Origin: Oikopleura dioica
Taxonomy: Eukaryota; Chordata; Appendicularia; Copelata; Oikopleuridae
NCBI GenBank assembly: GCA_907165135.1
Contig: OU015566.1
Span: 2,668,501 to 2,732,500, forward strand
DNA: 64,000 bases
Direction of reading: 5' to 3'
The notes beneath the pieces were generated by a model. The model was not told where the DNA came from, did not search any database, and saw only the letters and a list, made by a program, of their open reading frames with translations. Each line of letters begins with the position of its first letter. The stretch's first letter is position 1. Shown here one piece after another: positions 10,077 to 21,104 of the stretch. The position numbers were made by a program, and so were the translations under genes.

Positions 10077-11531
10077 CAGCCGGAGTCCAAAATAAGGGAC
10101 TTTTTTTGGTCCCAAAATTGTCGAAAATAGTCCCTTAAATTGGGTCATGAAGGAAAATTTTCGGGCGCAGCGCAATTTTTCACAAAAATCTTCTAGAGCA
10201 GATTTTAATTTGTTGTTTTCAATAAGCGTTCTATCACTCATATCATGTCAAGTAAAAAACAAGAGAGATTTCGCCTTACTTTCAATGAGAAAAAATATTG
10301 GGCCTCGCTTCAGACAGCTCGAAGAATCAGACAGTTCTTGGACAAGTTTCTCGTCGAGCATGATCATGCGAAAGTTCCCGAAGAGCAACTTGTTAAAGAA
10401 ACTCTTAAAATTTTTGAAGGCCTGTCCGCTGCGCTGTTCAAGAAAGCTTGGACAAATACTCTTCTAAGTGAAGAAGAGTTTGAAAATGATTTGGACAATG
10501 ATGAAGATATGGAAGAAGAGGATGATTTGGAGGAGTTCTACTTTGAAAAAGAACAAGAAGATGAGATTCGAGATGAGTTTTTTGCTATTGAAGAAGCTGA
10601 AAATGCTGTTTCTGTCTCTACGAATCCGGTTTCTAAAGCGATTACGTATTCTCAATCACAAATCACTTCATTTTTCGAAAGATCTAAAACAAAATCAAGC
10701 AACTGATTTCCTTTATCTGCTGTCGATTGAATAAAAAAAATTTCTCGTCTGAAAAAGTCCCTTAAATTAGATTTTTTTGAGGCGCAGATTGTCGGCATTT
10801 TTCGTCAAAAAGTCCCTTATCTTGGTGTCCCTTATCTAGGGCCAGCGCGGGGAAAATCAGCATGCAGAACCCCTTGAGGTAAAGGGCTGAAACTTCGGGA
10901 CAATATAGATTTTGAGCGAATCAAAAAAATTGTAATAGAAAATTTTTTAGTCTGGTCAAGTGATCACGTGATACAGGCCCTCGAAAACCTAGAAAAGCTT
11001 GACGAGCTCGATCCCCTTGTCGTAGTCGATCACATGATAGCTCAAAAGAAAGAGCATAAGGAGTACTACCTAGAGAGTTAAAAAAATCTTTGGGCCCGAT
11101 TGTAGTTTAGGCGGTAGAAGCAAGAGAAGGCCTCGAAATGGCTGAAATTTGGGTAAAAAATGGACATCATTGGGTGATTTCTGTCAAAATAAGCTACAAA
11201 AAGGGTCATTTTTCACGTAAAACTCTCCGTGCGGACTCACACGATCGCGGGCCCAAGAATTTTTCTCATCCATTCAGAAGTACTTTTTGAGCTCTTTCTT
11301 CTGAGCGATAAAGTAATCACCTGTAATAAGGGGATCAAGCTTGACGAGCTTTTCAAGCTTTTCGAGGGCCTTTATCACGTGATCATGTGGCCAGACCAAA
11401 AAAATTTCAATACGATTTTTTTTCGTTTGTCCAAAAACTCGATTGTCCCAAAGTTTCAAACCTTCACTTCAAAGGGTTCAAGAGGCTGATTTTTCGCGCG
11501 CTGACCCTACCCTTATCTTGGACTGCCCCTG
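10077..11531. mobile_element. Composite pogo/Tigger-like transposon with foldback
   Basis: The outer ends CAGCCGGAGTCCAAAATAAG (10077) and, read inward from the right, CAGGGGCAGTCCAAGATAAG (ending 11531) match and are flanked by TA (10075-10076 and 11532-11533): a 1455-bp element with a TA duplication. The left half holds a pogo-type ORF with a PIP box (10245-10706) and ends in two direct copies of a GTCCCTTATCTTGG-like end at about 10810-10840. The right half (about 10828-11519) is an imperfect foldback whose two arms (about 10828-11090 and 11240-11519) are reverse complements. Both arms encode the same short peptide pattern (DHVIKALEKLEKL...AQKKE). The catalytic DDE core is missing, so the copy is non-autonomous. 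Confidence 0.72.
10245..10706 (+). CDS. Pogo/Tigger transposase C-terminal fragment, PIP box
   Basis: A 153-residue intact ORF within the transposon. The first half (VKETLKIFEGLSAALFKKAW) resembles the region after the DDE core in pogo/Tigger transposases. The middle is strongly acidic (EEEDDLEEFYFEKEQ). The C-terminus is QSQITSFFERSK, a PCNA-interacting (QxxIxxFF) motif. An acidic tail plus a PCNA motif is a known feature of pogo transposase. There is no DNA-binding HTH and no DDE catalytic triad, so it cannot act as a transposase by itself. Whether it is expressed is unknown. Confidence 0.62.
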   Translation: MSSKKQERFRLTFNEKKYWASLQTARRIRQFLDKFLVEHDHAKVPEEQLVKETLKIFEGLSAALFKKAWTNTLLSEEEFENDLDNDEDMEEEDDLEEFYFEKEQEDEIRDEFFAIEEAENAVSVSTNPVSKAITYSQSQITSFFERSKTKSSN

Positions 11532-11617
11532 TAAAATAATATGAGCATTATGGTTCGCGGGGCAAAAGATTTTCTCTAGAAAAACAAGGGAACTTTTGAG
11601 ATTGATCTTTGTTCTTG

Positions 11618-13694
11618 ATGAAGCTGTCTGTATATCACCGTTATAGCCTATATAACTTATAGGTTATAGGGAGCTTAAATTTAAATTTGACGCGAAACCT
11701 GCTAAATACTACTCCTAAATTTGTATGTCAGTCAACGTTTTTTAGATCTCTGCCAGTCTTTTCGTCCTCACTTCCGCCGCTCCTGGCGCAAAGAAACCCG
11801 CCAAGTTCGTCCAAGACCCCGATGCTCCCCGAACCGTCTGCGGCGGCCGAATCACCGGCGACAGCATCATCACCTCTCCCGGTTTCGAAGACCCGGGACA
11901 CTACGTAAATAACCTCGACTGCACTTGGGAAATCGAAATTCCCGGCGTTTCTGCTTTCACGATTTACCCCGAGTTCTTCCAAGTCGAAGATCAAGACCAA
12001 TGTATTTACGACTCACTGAACATAAGCTTTGGAAGCTCGAGCTTCAAATTTTGCTCGCCTGATATTGACTGGGACAATTTGGAGCCATATACTTCCTCGC
12101 CGGCATACAGTACTACCGATTACTCAACTACTTCAACGAGTGATTGTGAGTTTGACTCTATATTTTTTTGAATTTTTTTGTATTTTCATTTATTGATTTA
12201 AAAATTGTAATAATAATTTAATTCAAGACACAACCACATCAGACTACTATCCAACAACATCAACTACTCAGACATCAACAACGTCGACATCTTACGATTA
12301 TCCAAGCGGAGGAGACTATTACAGTAGCTACGGTAGTTCTTACTCTGGGAGCTACAGTAGCAGCGATTCTGGCGGATACAGTAGCTCCAACTATAGCTAC
12401 GGCTCTAGCTCTTCCTTTGGCAAACGAAAGCGACGAGCGCCAGTTAAGGGTGTTCTCGGCGCTTCCGGAAGCGGCAGAACACATGAATCCTCGAGCTCTG
12501 GATACATTGGAGATTTCACCCAACCACTTCGAGTAAGAAATTTCTCTCCTGGCTAGATAAGTTATTCGCATCTTAGGTTGAAGGAAATACAGCAACGATC
12601 AATTTCAAAACTGATTCATCCGTCGTTTTGAGAGGATTCAAGCTTCGAATTGAAAAGGACAACAACATCGAAGAAACAGGATGTGATCAAGTTCAATCTG
12701 GTTCCGGATCTCTAAGCAGCACGAATTATCCAGAAAGATACGGAAACAATGAGCTTTGCAGGTGAGAAAAGGGCTAAAGCGATGATTTTCAACCATATCT
12801 CTAGATACACCCTTAATGCGGAGCCCGGCAAGATCATCAGAATCAACTTCGATCAGTTCGACGTCGAGTCCGAATTCGAATGCAGATACGACTTCCTGTC
12901 AATCAACGGTCGAAAACACTGTGGCACTGAAGACAAAGGATTCGGCAACAAGAAGATGCCACAAGAATCGCTTTACGTTCTCTCTGAATCCACCGAGCTT
13001 GTGTGGAAGACCGACGGCTCTGTAACAAAGAATGGTTTCTCCCTTTCCTGGGAGTCTGTTGATAATCCAGCCGGGCCCGCCGCTTCCGGACCTCTTGAAA
13101 GCGCCGCTGGATTTCATGATCATATGGAGGTAAGATACGATCAGGGAATGCAAACAAGTTCAACCGCAGTGTTTCTTTAACCAGGGCGGTCTTATCATTC
13201 CGGCTTCAAAGATGTCCTTTTAGCTCTTTTACGATCAACTCATCTATCAAATGGAATTCCGTCGACCTTGGATGTCAAAAGCTCTTTCCCGATTCTGGAG
13301 CAACATTCAAATTTCCGAAGAATACTTTCAGAGCGAAGGCGAATGCGAATGGAAATACTACACCCCGAAGTACCAATCTTTCGATTTCAAAAATTTCGAC
13401 GAAGGTCTTTCGAAATGCTCGAATTTGAAAAATTTTGCCAACAATGCCAAACAGTTTTTGGACAACTTTGTTTGTATGGATGACCACGAGTTGCCAAGAA
13501 GAACATTTAACCAATGGCAGAAGCAAGCATCACAAATAGTCGGAATCGCCGACGATTTGGAAGGCCACTGCTCCGATTCTAGCGCAAGCTCTAGCAGCTC
13601 CAGCAGTTCTAGTAGTTCTAGTAGCTCTTCAAGCTCAAGCTACAGCTACAGCTCCAACAGCTCAGGAAGCTATTCTAGCTCCTACAGAAAATGA
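11618..13694 (+). CDS. Secreted two-CUB-domain protein
   Basis: Exons 11618-11629 (MKLS), 11746-12145, 12228-12532, 12577-12761, 12805-13129 and 13224-13694, all GT-AG and in one frame, about 565 residues. The tiny first exon plus the next gives a clean signal peptide (MKLSISASLFVLTSAAPG). CUB 1 (CGGRITGD...GFEDPGHYVNNLDCTW) is followed by a Thr/Ser/Tyr-rich linker with a furin-type site GKRKRRA. CUB 2 (GCDQVQSGSGSLSS...NYPERYGNNELC...CRYDFLSI...CG) comes next. A helical Cys-containing domain and a C-terminal run of more than 30 Ser close the protein. It is probably an extracellular matrix or house-secretion component. A poly(A) signal lies at 13768-13773. Confidence 0.85.
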
Positions 13695-13767
13695 GTGCCA
13701 GAAAGATGCTGGAAGTCGCATCTCATCTAAATTTATGTAAGAAAAAAAAACTGTTTCTTGCCTGTAT

Positions 13768-13773
13768 AATAAA
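13768..13773 (+). terminator. Poly(A) signal of two-CUB gene
   Basis: AATAAA 74 nt after the stop. Confidence 0.65.
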
Positions 13774-14149
13774 TTATCAAAGAAAAAAAATGATGAAAGA
13801 ATGTCGGTAAAGATCGAAAGAAACTTCTCAAAAAAGCAGATGTCATGCTTATTACTTTTCAATAATAATAGCCCGCAAAAAATGAAAAAAAATATTTTCG
13901 AAATTTGACAATAGTTTTCAAGACTGGAATGATCCACCAGACATGTGAAGATACACTTCGCTGCTCAAGCAAAAACATGAACCCAATTTTGTGCAAGACT
14001 TTTTCTGAAATTTCATTTGAGATCGATAAAATAAAGCAAAAAGTTTAAATTTAACGAGTTGTCTACCGTTTCTAACAAAAATGGGAATGCCGGAAGAGAA
14101 AAATGGAGAAAAAGAGTCCGATTCTTGGCTCAATTCTTACTTCACTGAC

Positions 14150-14517
14150 TCACTTCTTTCCTGTTGAATAAAAACAACCAATCTTTATAAACCAGCATTC
14201 TTGATTTATTACAATATTGTTTTCAGAAATTTCTTTTCTCTGCAGCATAATCGGTGGAGCTTCGAACATTTAAAAATGATAAAATAATGGAAAACTTACC
14301 AAATGGCATTTGTCCTCCATATCTTGGAAGGAATCATCTTTTTTCATAAAAGAAAATTGAATAATTTTCGCGCATTTATAACAATTCGTCGCCTCGCAGA
14401 GTTTATTCTTCACCAATTCTTAAAAAAATGATTTTTTAATGTCCAATTACGCACTATCAATAACTTACCGTAACCAAGGACGCATCCAGCGAAGGCAAGA
14501 AAATTCTGAAGTCTCAT
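14150..14517 (-). CDS. Small secreted Cys protein
   Basis: Exons 14517-14469, 14418-14297 and 14239-14150. The N-terminus MRLQNFLAFAGCVLG is a typical signal peptide. The mature part has CEATNCYKCAK and a few more Cys. Not recognised as a family. The last exon is uncertain: if the acceptor is two bases further on, the protein ends after KRNF and an AATAAA follows about 15 nt later. In the model given, it runs 30 codons to TGA. The remaining sequence 13774-14149 shows no gene. Confidence 0.5.
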
Positions 14518-14938
14518 ATTCTCCGCAAAAACAAGAAAAATGAGTGACAAAATATTGTTTCTTGCGATTTATATAGTGTTGACGGACAGGTGCCACGAAA
14601 CATTTATTAAAATCCCGAGCCCCAATCGCGTTAATAATAAAGTGACGGACAGGTCAATTTCCGTCGACATCAGCACAATATCGAAGCAATTAGAGGTTCT
14701 TTTTTTTTTGTACAATTATACTCTAAATGAACTTTTGCACCTCCTTTGAACCCAGTCAAAAGGTTTAGTGGCTTCCCTATGGAAAGAATTTTAATTTATT
14801 TGAAATGCATCGAAAGATCTTTTTCTAGCGCCAAATATAGCGAAAAGACCGATAAGCAATATCAGCGTGTTCCAGCCGGCATCAACAACTCTCTCTTACC
14901 TCTTGAACAGCGCGGATTATTTCATTTTATTAAAAATA

Positions 14939-16807
14939 ATGCCACCAAGAGATGAAAAAATTCAAGTCGATCAGCGCAAATTTGAGCCTGGCCTAGCAAC
15001 AATCCCGGCTCAAGCTTACCGAAAAGCGCTCAAATCTGGCTTCAGATTCAATCTAATGGCGATTGGAGAGCCAAGTTTGGGAAAGACATCGACAGTGAAT
15101 ACAATCTTCAAATCGGAAATTTACAACGAGCAATTTGTCAGCTCAACTCAGAGAATCGCCAATTCGGACTCGCTGATTGTCCAAGAATTTGACCTGAAGC
15201 TGAAAGAGAATGGTGTTCCACTGATTCTCAGGTTTGAAGGGAGAGATATGTCAAGCCCCTGACTTATTAAACGAGAATTCAGAGTCATCGACTGTCCTGG
15301 TTATGGCGCCTTCATCGACAATTCAAACCAAGTGCCAACTATTGTCAGTTATCTGGATGGTAGACACAGACGGCAATTCGACCAAGAAATGGATATCGAC
15401 CGTGACATTGAAAAAAATGATGATGAGCTTGTCCACTGCTGTCTCTGTGAGTTTATTTTCTTTCGAAGTGCAAATGAATTTTTTAAGTCTTCTTTTCGCC
15501 AAATTGCCGGACAGTCAAAGAACTCGACCTTGAGTGCCTAAAAGCGATCCACAACAAAGTCAATGTTATTCCAATCATCGCGAAGGCTGATAGTTTGACG
15601 CTGGACGAGCGACACGAGTTGAGAAAGGAAATTCTCCGTGTTTTCGAAAAAAATAAAATCAGTTGCTATGCATTTCCGGAAAATGTTGATGATAGTCAAG
15701 CAGCGCTTATCAGGAAATTTGTTCAAAAAATTGTTAGAAAAAGTGAATTTTTCGTTAAAATGGAGAATTCCACTTTTAATTCGATAGACATTATAGACAT
15801 CTTAAGTCATCTGAGATGACTCATCTCTAGGCATCTGTTGACATCCGTAGACATCTATAGACATCTACTGACATTTTAAGACATCTGTAGACATTATATC
15901 TCAATATTATCATTGAACTTCTTTTTTACCTACAAAAAGGCTCGTTGATAAAAACGAACTGCTTCTACTTTGAACGTCAACTTTTAAAATCAATTTGAAC
16001 GGAAAAAAGACGAATGAGAAGAAAATCTCCATTCAGCATCATCAGTGGAGGAAGAATGATCGACGCCGGTGCTGATTCCATCGGAAAACAAAAGTTGTCA
16101 TCTTTCAAAATTTTCGTGCTAAAAGCAATTCTAGCGTTTCTCTATTCGACGAAGAAAAGAAAGAAGAGCCCGAATCAAAGCCAGTCGCCATGAGACGCTA
16201 TACCTTCGGAGCATGCGAGATCGAAAACGACGAGCACTCCGATATGCGAATTTTGCGCCATCTGATGATTCAAACGCATCTTGTCGATCTTGTCAACTCG
16301 ACAAAAAATGAAAAATACGGGAATTTTCGCGAGCACTGGTTGACAAAGCACCCAATTAAATTTCCAGAAAAGAAGCCGGAAACGACCGAAGAGCTGAAAA
16401 AACGTCTTGACAAGGAGCTCAAGTAAGTTTTTCGCGGAAAATTTGAATATTGAAAACTCTCAAGGGATGAAATAATGGGGCACAAAGAAAAACTCCAACG
16501 AATTCAAGCGGACATGGAAGCAGTCTTTCAAAAGAAACTCCAAGAGCGGCGGATGAAAATCGCCGAAGGAGAAAGAAAACTTGAAGAAATGCAGAAAGCC
16601 CACCGGGAACACATGAAAGATGAAGAAAACGTCATCGCAATCAAGCGAAAGTAAGAAAATCAATCCGACCTTGACAAAATTATTTTCTTCAGCAAAATCA
16701 AGAAAGACATGGCAGCGCTAGAAGCTGAGCTGATTCAGTCGAACAGGCAGTCATTTGAATCGAAAAATGAGAAGAAAGAAAAATCTGGAAGACGTCTCTT
16801 TTTCTAG
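14939..16807 (+). CDS. Septin GTPase (coiled-coil, SEPT6/7-like)
   Basis: Filament-forming GTP-binding protein of the cytoskeleton and cortex. Exons 14939-15231, 15283-15446, 15488-15713, 16010-16093, 16135-16422, 16465-16650 and 16693-16807 give 451 residues. Motifs in order: G1 GEPSLGKTS, G3 DCPGYG, the septin HCCL strand, G4 AKADS, the septin unique element (GACEIENDEHSDMRILRHLM) and a long C-terminal coiled coil. Intron 15714-16009 has no usable GT donor. A GA donor rejoins ALI-RRMRRKSPFSIIS, which aligns with the conserved LVKKIKDRLPLAVVG of septins. The usual APSGHGLK loop is changed to SPNCRTVK. The 3' end is tail to tail with the next gene. Confidence 0.9.
15780..15898. repeat. GACATCTRTA tandem repeat in septin intron
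   Basis: About eight degenerate copies of a roughly 12-nt unit (TAGACATCTATA and variants) inside the GA-AG intron. Confidence 0.65.
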
Positions 16808-16817
16808 AAAAAATAAC

Positions 16818-16838
16818 AATAAAGATCACAATTTTATT
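16818..16838. terminator. Facing poly(A) signals of septin and minus gene
   Basis: A plus-strand AATAAA at 16818-16823 and a minus-strand AATAAA at 16838-16833 lie within 21 nt, between stop codons 16807 (+) and 16849 (-). Confidence 0.75.
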
Positions 16839-16848
16839 TGGAAAGGTC

Positions 16849-17094
16849 TTAGCAGGCGCAATTGGCTCCGCAGGCTTCTCGAGCTGTCTGGCAGACAAAG
16901 ACTTGACCAGCTCCGGCGTTCTTTTTTTGGACTTTCTCTATTTCTGTGAAAAAATTCTTCCTAAAATGAGTCCATTCCTGGGTGCATCGACGAAGCTTTC
17001 GATCGCATCTTGTCAAGCATCGATCATCGTACCCGAGGTAGCAGAAGCCAGAAGAAAGGCCAAAAACGGCGGCAAAAATTGTAAAAAACTTCAT
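16849..17094 (-). CDS. Small secreted Cys-rich protein
   Basis: Single exon, 81 residues. Signal peptide MKFFTIFAAVFGLSSGF, then eight Cys in the mature part (CYLGYDDRCLTRCDRKLRRC, CQTAREACGANCAC). Such size and spacing suggest a disulfide-stabilised peptide or small matrix protein; the family is not recognised. It converges on the septin gene with only about 40 nt between the stops. Confidence 0.75.
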   Translation of the reverse strand: MKFFTIFAAVFGLSSGFCYLGYDDRCLTRCDRKLRRCTQEWTHFRKNFFTEIEKVQKKNAGAGQVFVCQTAREACGANCAC

Positions 17095-17220
17095 TTTTAA
17101 GAATCTCTGTTCTTAGTTGATCCTATGCTAAGTGGCTTGCCGGTAGGAAAGAGAACTCAAATACTGTTTTGTTTATTAGATAAACAAATCTTACGGTAAA
17201 CTTTGTAAGTTCAGCACTTG

Positions 17221-17253
17221 AAGAGTCTTCAAGAGTCTTCAAGAGTCTTCAAG
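17221..17253. repeat. Short tandem repeat (GAGTCTTCAA)
   Basis: Three perfect 10-nt copies in the spacer 17095-17515, which otherwise shows no gene. Confidence 0.8.
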
Positions 17254-17515
17254 ACATTCCGAACTGCTGATACTGTTAAAAGTGAAAACAGCGGTATTTT
17301 GTTATTTAACAAGTTTATTGTTTGTCAATAGAAGCTCAGTATTGGTGCTATCTATTCAATCATTTTTTTTTGAGTTTTTTCGTGACTGAAACCTTTTCAG
17401 TCTATATGCAGAAAGAGGATAAGGAAAGAAGTAATTTAAATAAAAGTTTTGTTCGTTGGGCAGGATCGGGTTGTCATTTCCAAGCGTCGATTTTAGGAAA
17501 AATCAAAGGATTTAT

Positions 17516-19329
17516 TTACTTTCGTCCGGGTGCAGTAGAACTGTAATCGGCAGCCCAATCAGTCTCAGTTTGTGGTCTCCATGAGGCGTTGCAGTTGTCA
17601 GCGTTTGAACAACACTGGGTGCATCTTTTTAATTGGTTCAGAGAAGTTTTTCTAGTTTTAAATATGCTGTTTGTAAGTTGCTATTTAATGATTTCTGAAT
17701 CGTTCCTGGAAGTCTCCTTCATTCCATTTTTGTAAGCGCCGGAGTGGCCATGGATGATGTGAAGAGAATTGTAGTTCAAGTTGCTCGAGCCATCAAGAAC
17801 GTAGTCTGGATCAACGTAGAGTCCGCTGACAAGTCCACCAGAATCAGGAGAACCGTCAGTGAAATCAGTGAAAGTTTTATCATGAGAGTCGGCGTGGTTT
17901 CCATTGGCATTGTAATACCACTAACAATAAGTAAATGTCTTTGATCTTAAAATAATATCTCACCTCATCAGCTTTAATGTCATATGGTCGTCGGGCAATC
18001 TTTTCAGCGGTGTTAGTTGCATCGACAGGCCAGCATTGTCGTCCAGCCTTGACAAGGAAGTTCTGGTACTTTTGCATGTAGCAGGCCTTGGCTTGTTTGC
18101 AACCTCGCTCGAAGGAGACCAAGAAGCCGAACTGTCGTCGCTCTTCAACAAAGCAGACACCAGATGAGTATGGGCAGAACGTTGTTGGCGCATCTCCGTC
18201 TCCGTCTTGGTCAGCGTCACAGGCGGTGATAGCAGCGGCCTCGTCAGTGTAAAAGTCAGCTGAATATATTTGAAATCAATGTTATCCGAGTCATTGCTTA
18301 CATCCGTTCTTCTGCTTGAGAACAAATTTATCATTGTCCGTGTCCCACATAACTTGGAAGTCGATCTTGCAAACTTTGCATTGCAGTCTTGCTTCATCAT
18401 TGATGTCGCTGAATGCTCGGGCATCACTGGGGTGAAGTCCAAGTTCCCAAGATTTATCATAAGTTGCATCACCGGCTTCATTGTTATGAGTAGCGGAGAT
18501 CCATGATCCCTGATAACGAGCATGGTCGTCTTGGTCGAAGTCGCTCAAGACACCTTTGTCTTGGATGCCACCTAAAAGTATATTATTAAGTCTCAACCTT
18601 AATTATTCTTTATCTCGTTTGATAGAAATGTTTTTGCTCCTTACCCATGTAGTTCTCCATGTTGTTGTGGACGTGTCCAATATCAACGGCTTGGTCGGAA
18701 TGGTTAGTGTGGACCTTTCCATCCCAGTGGCGACCGTAATCAGCTTTCCACATTGCGTATGCATCGGGAGCAGCAGCTCTCTGGCCACTGACGTATCCGT
18801 AGGAAGAGACTTCGCCGAAGTTCTGGTAGGGATCGTAGCTGCCGCTGGATCCAGTGTTGTAGCCGTATCCGGTATTGTCATAGCTTGGGTAGCTCAAAAT
18901 GTTGGAAAGGCCGTAATCGTAGGAACCGTAAGGATTGGAAGATGGAGCAGATGGAATGTATGGCTGGTAGTCCTCGGCTCGTTCGGCGTCATCAGCTACT
19001 GGGGCCTAAACTTGGGTTGTACAGAAATTCTCGAGGATGAAAATTACCATTGTTGTGGTCTGTAGGGAGTTCACTTTTGTTAGATAGCCTTATTGATAAA
19101 AAATCTGTATTCAAATAATTGATCGCAATTATTTACTTCGTTAGATTAGTGCATGAGTACTTGTCTCTCGATGCATTTTAGTAAAGAAATTGAAATAAAA
19201 AAGATAAAGAACTTTTTAAAGAACTCATCGTCTCAACTTTCAGAGAAGAAAGTGAGGTTGTAAAAATTATCTCTTCAGTTGATGTGGTTGCCGTTGTTGT
19301 TTTTGTTGTTGTTGTTGTTGTTGTTGTTC

Positions 19330-19384
<55 letters not shown>

Positions 19385-19386
19385 AG

Positions 19387-19456
<70 letters not shown>

Positions 19457-19507
19457 GGTTGTCGATGTGGTTGTTGTTGTGGTAGTACTTGTCGTTGTTA
19501 TTGATGT
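17516..19507 (-). CDS. Secreted Tyr/Ser-rich and Cys-domain protein (house-protein-like), probable 3' part of a larger gene
   Basis: Exons 19507(or 19487)-19238, 19059-19048 (12 nt), 19005-18645, 18571-18302, 18259-17964, 17920-17706 and 17624-17516. Order: a Thr run, a Tyr/Ser/Gly-rich segment (SSNPYGSYDYGL), a domain with AMWKADYGRHWDGK, then Cys signatures CKVC, CPYSSGVCF, GCKQAKACYMQKYQ, QCWP and CTQCCSNADNC. The spacing is reminiscent of Ly6/uPAR-type and larvacean house-protein (oikosin) Cys domains; this is inference. There is no start codon with a signal peptide nearby. The Thr-rich exons upstream link it to the EGF gene ending at 22623. The last intron (17705-17625) is GA-AG. The stop TAA overlaps the poly(A) signal. 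Confidence 0.62.
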
Positions 19508-20830
19508 CTTTTAGACGTTAAAAAACATTAAAAATGTGAAAACTTGATATATTTTATATATCAGCAGATAAAAAATGTTTTTTTTTGGTTTGTTAAAAAA
19601 TGAAAGTAAAAATGGAAAAATAAATTCTTGTAAAAAAAATTAAAGAACTCAACGTCGTGGTTGGGGGCTCGGTAGTCGTTGTTGTTGTAGTTGTGGTTGT
19701 AGTGGTTGTTGTAGTGGTTGTTGTAGTGGTTGTTGTCGTGGTTGTTGTTGTGGTGGTGGTGGTGGTACTTTCCTCCGTCTTCGACGGTTCACATTAAAAA
19801 ACAAAAAAATATATAGAAAAATAACTGTTAATAAAGTATCACGACGCTGAGATAAATATATAGAATGTTGGAAAATTGAAAAAACTGATAAAGAATTATA
19901 TAATCTTGAAAATCGAATATTTGTGAACTTAACGTTGTGATTTCAGCAGTGGAAGTCTGGAGCTCAGTTGTAGTGATGGGCTCCGTTGTTGGCTGATATT
20001 TGTTCACATAAAGAATAGAAAAATTCAATGACAGCAAAATAAGAAATAATAAAACTCGGAAAATCGTAAAAAAATCAAAATAAATGAAAAACAAATAATT
20101 AAACAATTTGCGAACTAAACTCAGGAGTTGTCGTTGTGGTCGTCGTCGTTGTTGTTGTTGTGGTTGTTGTTGTGGTGGATGTTGTCTTACCTTGGTTCCA
20201 AAAAATTTTTAAATAAAATAAAATATTTGAAATATTCTTTTGAAAAGAAATAAAGATTCAAAGAATTCTAAGAAAAATCAAATTTAAATACAAACAGAAA
20301 AATAAACAAGAAAAAAATTGAATCGAACAAGCAAAAAGCTTCGAAAAAAGCAAAATTAAGGAACTCAACGAAGTGGTTGTTGAAGTAGTTGTGGTTGTTG
20401 TTGTTGTTGTTGTGGTGGTGGTTGTGGTCTTCAGTGGTTCAGAATAAATAATATTAAAAATCATCTTTCAAAAAATAAATCAAGCTTTTGAGAAAAATTT
20501 AAATATTAAATTACAAATCGATAATAAAGAAAAATATGTATTTTTAGTAGAATGTCAATAATAAAGACAAATATTGAAGAGTTTAAATATACCAAAATTG
20601 TTTATAAATTATTCGGAAAATAGAAAAATCAGTGTAAGAATCAGTAAAATAAATAAATAAACAATGACTTTGTTTCGTTAAATAGATATATTACTTGAGT
20701 TTTGATTGTGAGATGATATTTAAAAAAAAATTTTGAACTCTTAACGTTGTGGTTGTAGTTGTTGTTGTCGTAGTCGTTGTTGTGGTTGTAGTGGTTGTCG
20801 TTGTGGTGGTTGTTGTCTTCGAAATGGTTC
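19238..20830 (-). other. Row of Thr-rich exon-like blocks
   Basis: Six blocks on the minus strand near 20811-20740, 20435-20370, 20185-20115, 19998-19935, 19778-19670 and 19507-19238. Each lies between AT-rich intron-like spacers and codes for Thr runs with scattered Ser, Pro and Glu (e.g. PTTEPITTTELQTSTAEITT). Donor-like GTTGAG or GTTAAG follows most blocks. The Thr frame can be kept across all blocks with mixed acceptors, but the exact joins are not settled. They look like mucin-type exons between the EGF part and the Cys-rich part. Confidence 0.5.
19290..19465. repeat. (TTG)n microsatellite coding poly-Thr
   Basis: More than 50 nearly perfect TTG/TGT triplets; on the minus strand ACA repeats give poly-Thr. 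Confidence 0.9.
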
Positions 20831-21104
20831 ATTTTGTTCATAATAAAAATATTCCATTAAAAATTAGAATACGAAACAAATATCTTCAGGACAAGAAAAA
20901 TACATAGAGTTTAAGTAAATCAAAATGCATTCTTTGTCCGTTTGCAACATATTATTAAACTATAATGAAACTCAAAAATTGCAGATTTAAAGAAATAATT
21001 GAAGATATCAAAAAAAATTAACATCAAAAAATTATTTCAGGAAAGACAACTGTTAAATAACGCTAATCAATATTTCTACGTAACAAATTAACGAAAATTT
21101 GAAC

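Noticed and set aside
15446-15560. Septin intron ending at GGACAG (15536)
   Set aside because: That acceptor would delete eleven conserved residues; the earlier acceptor after TTTTTTAAG keeps the septin alignment without gaps.
15834-15898. CRISPR-like array from the GACATCTRTA repeat
   Set aside because: Repeat units are about 12 nt, degenerate and directly adjacent with no spacers; it is a minisatellite in a eukaryotic intron.
17516-18260. Snake-toxin-like three-finger protein
   Set aside because: CxxCC...C spacing near the end recalls the Ly6 fold, but the domain is embedded in a large secreted structural protein and other spacings do not match a toxin.
19284-19514. Plus-strand poly-Val ORF
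   Set aside because: Another reading of the (TTG)n tract; no hydrophobic protein of 60 Val in a row is credible.
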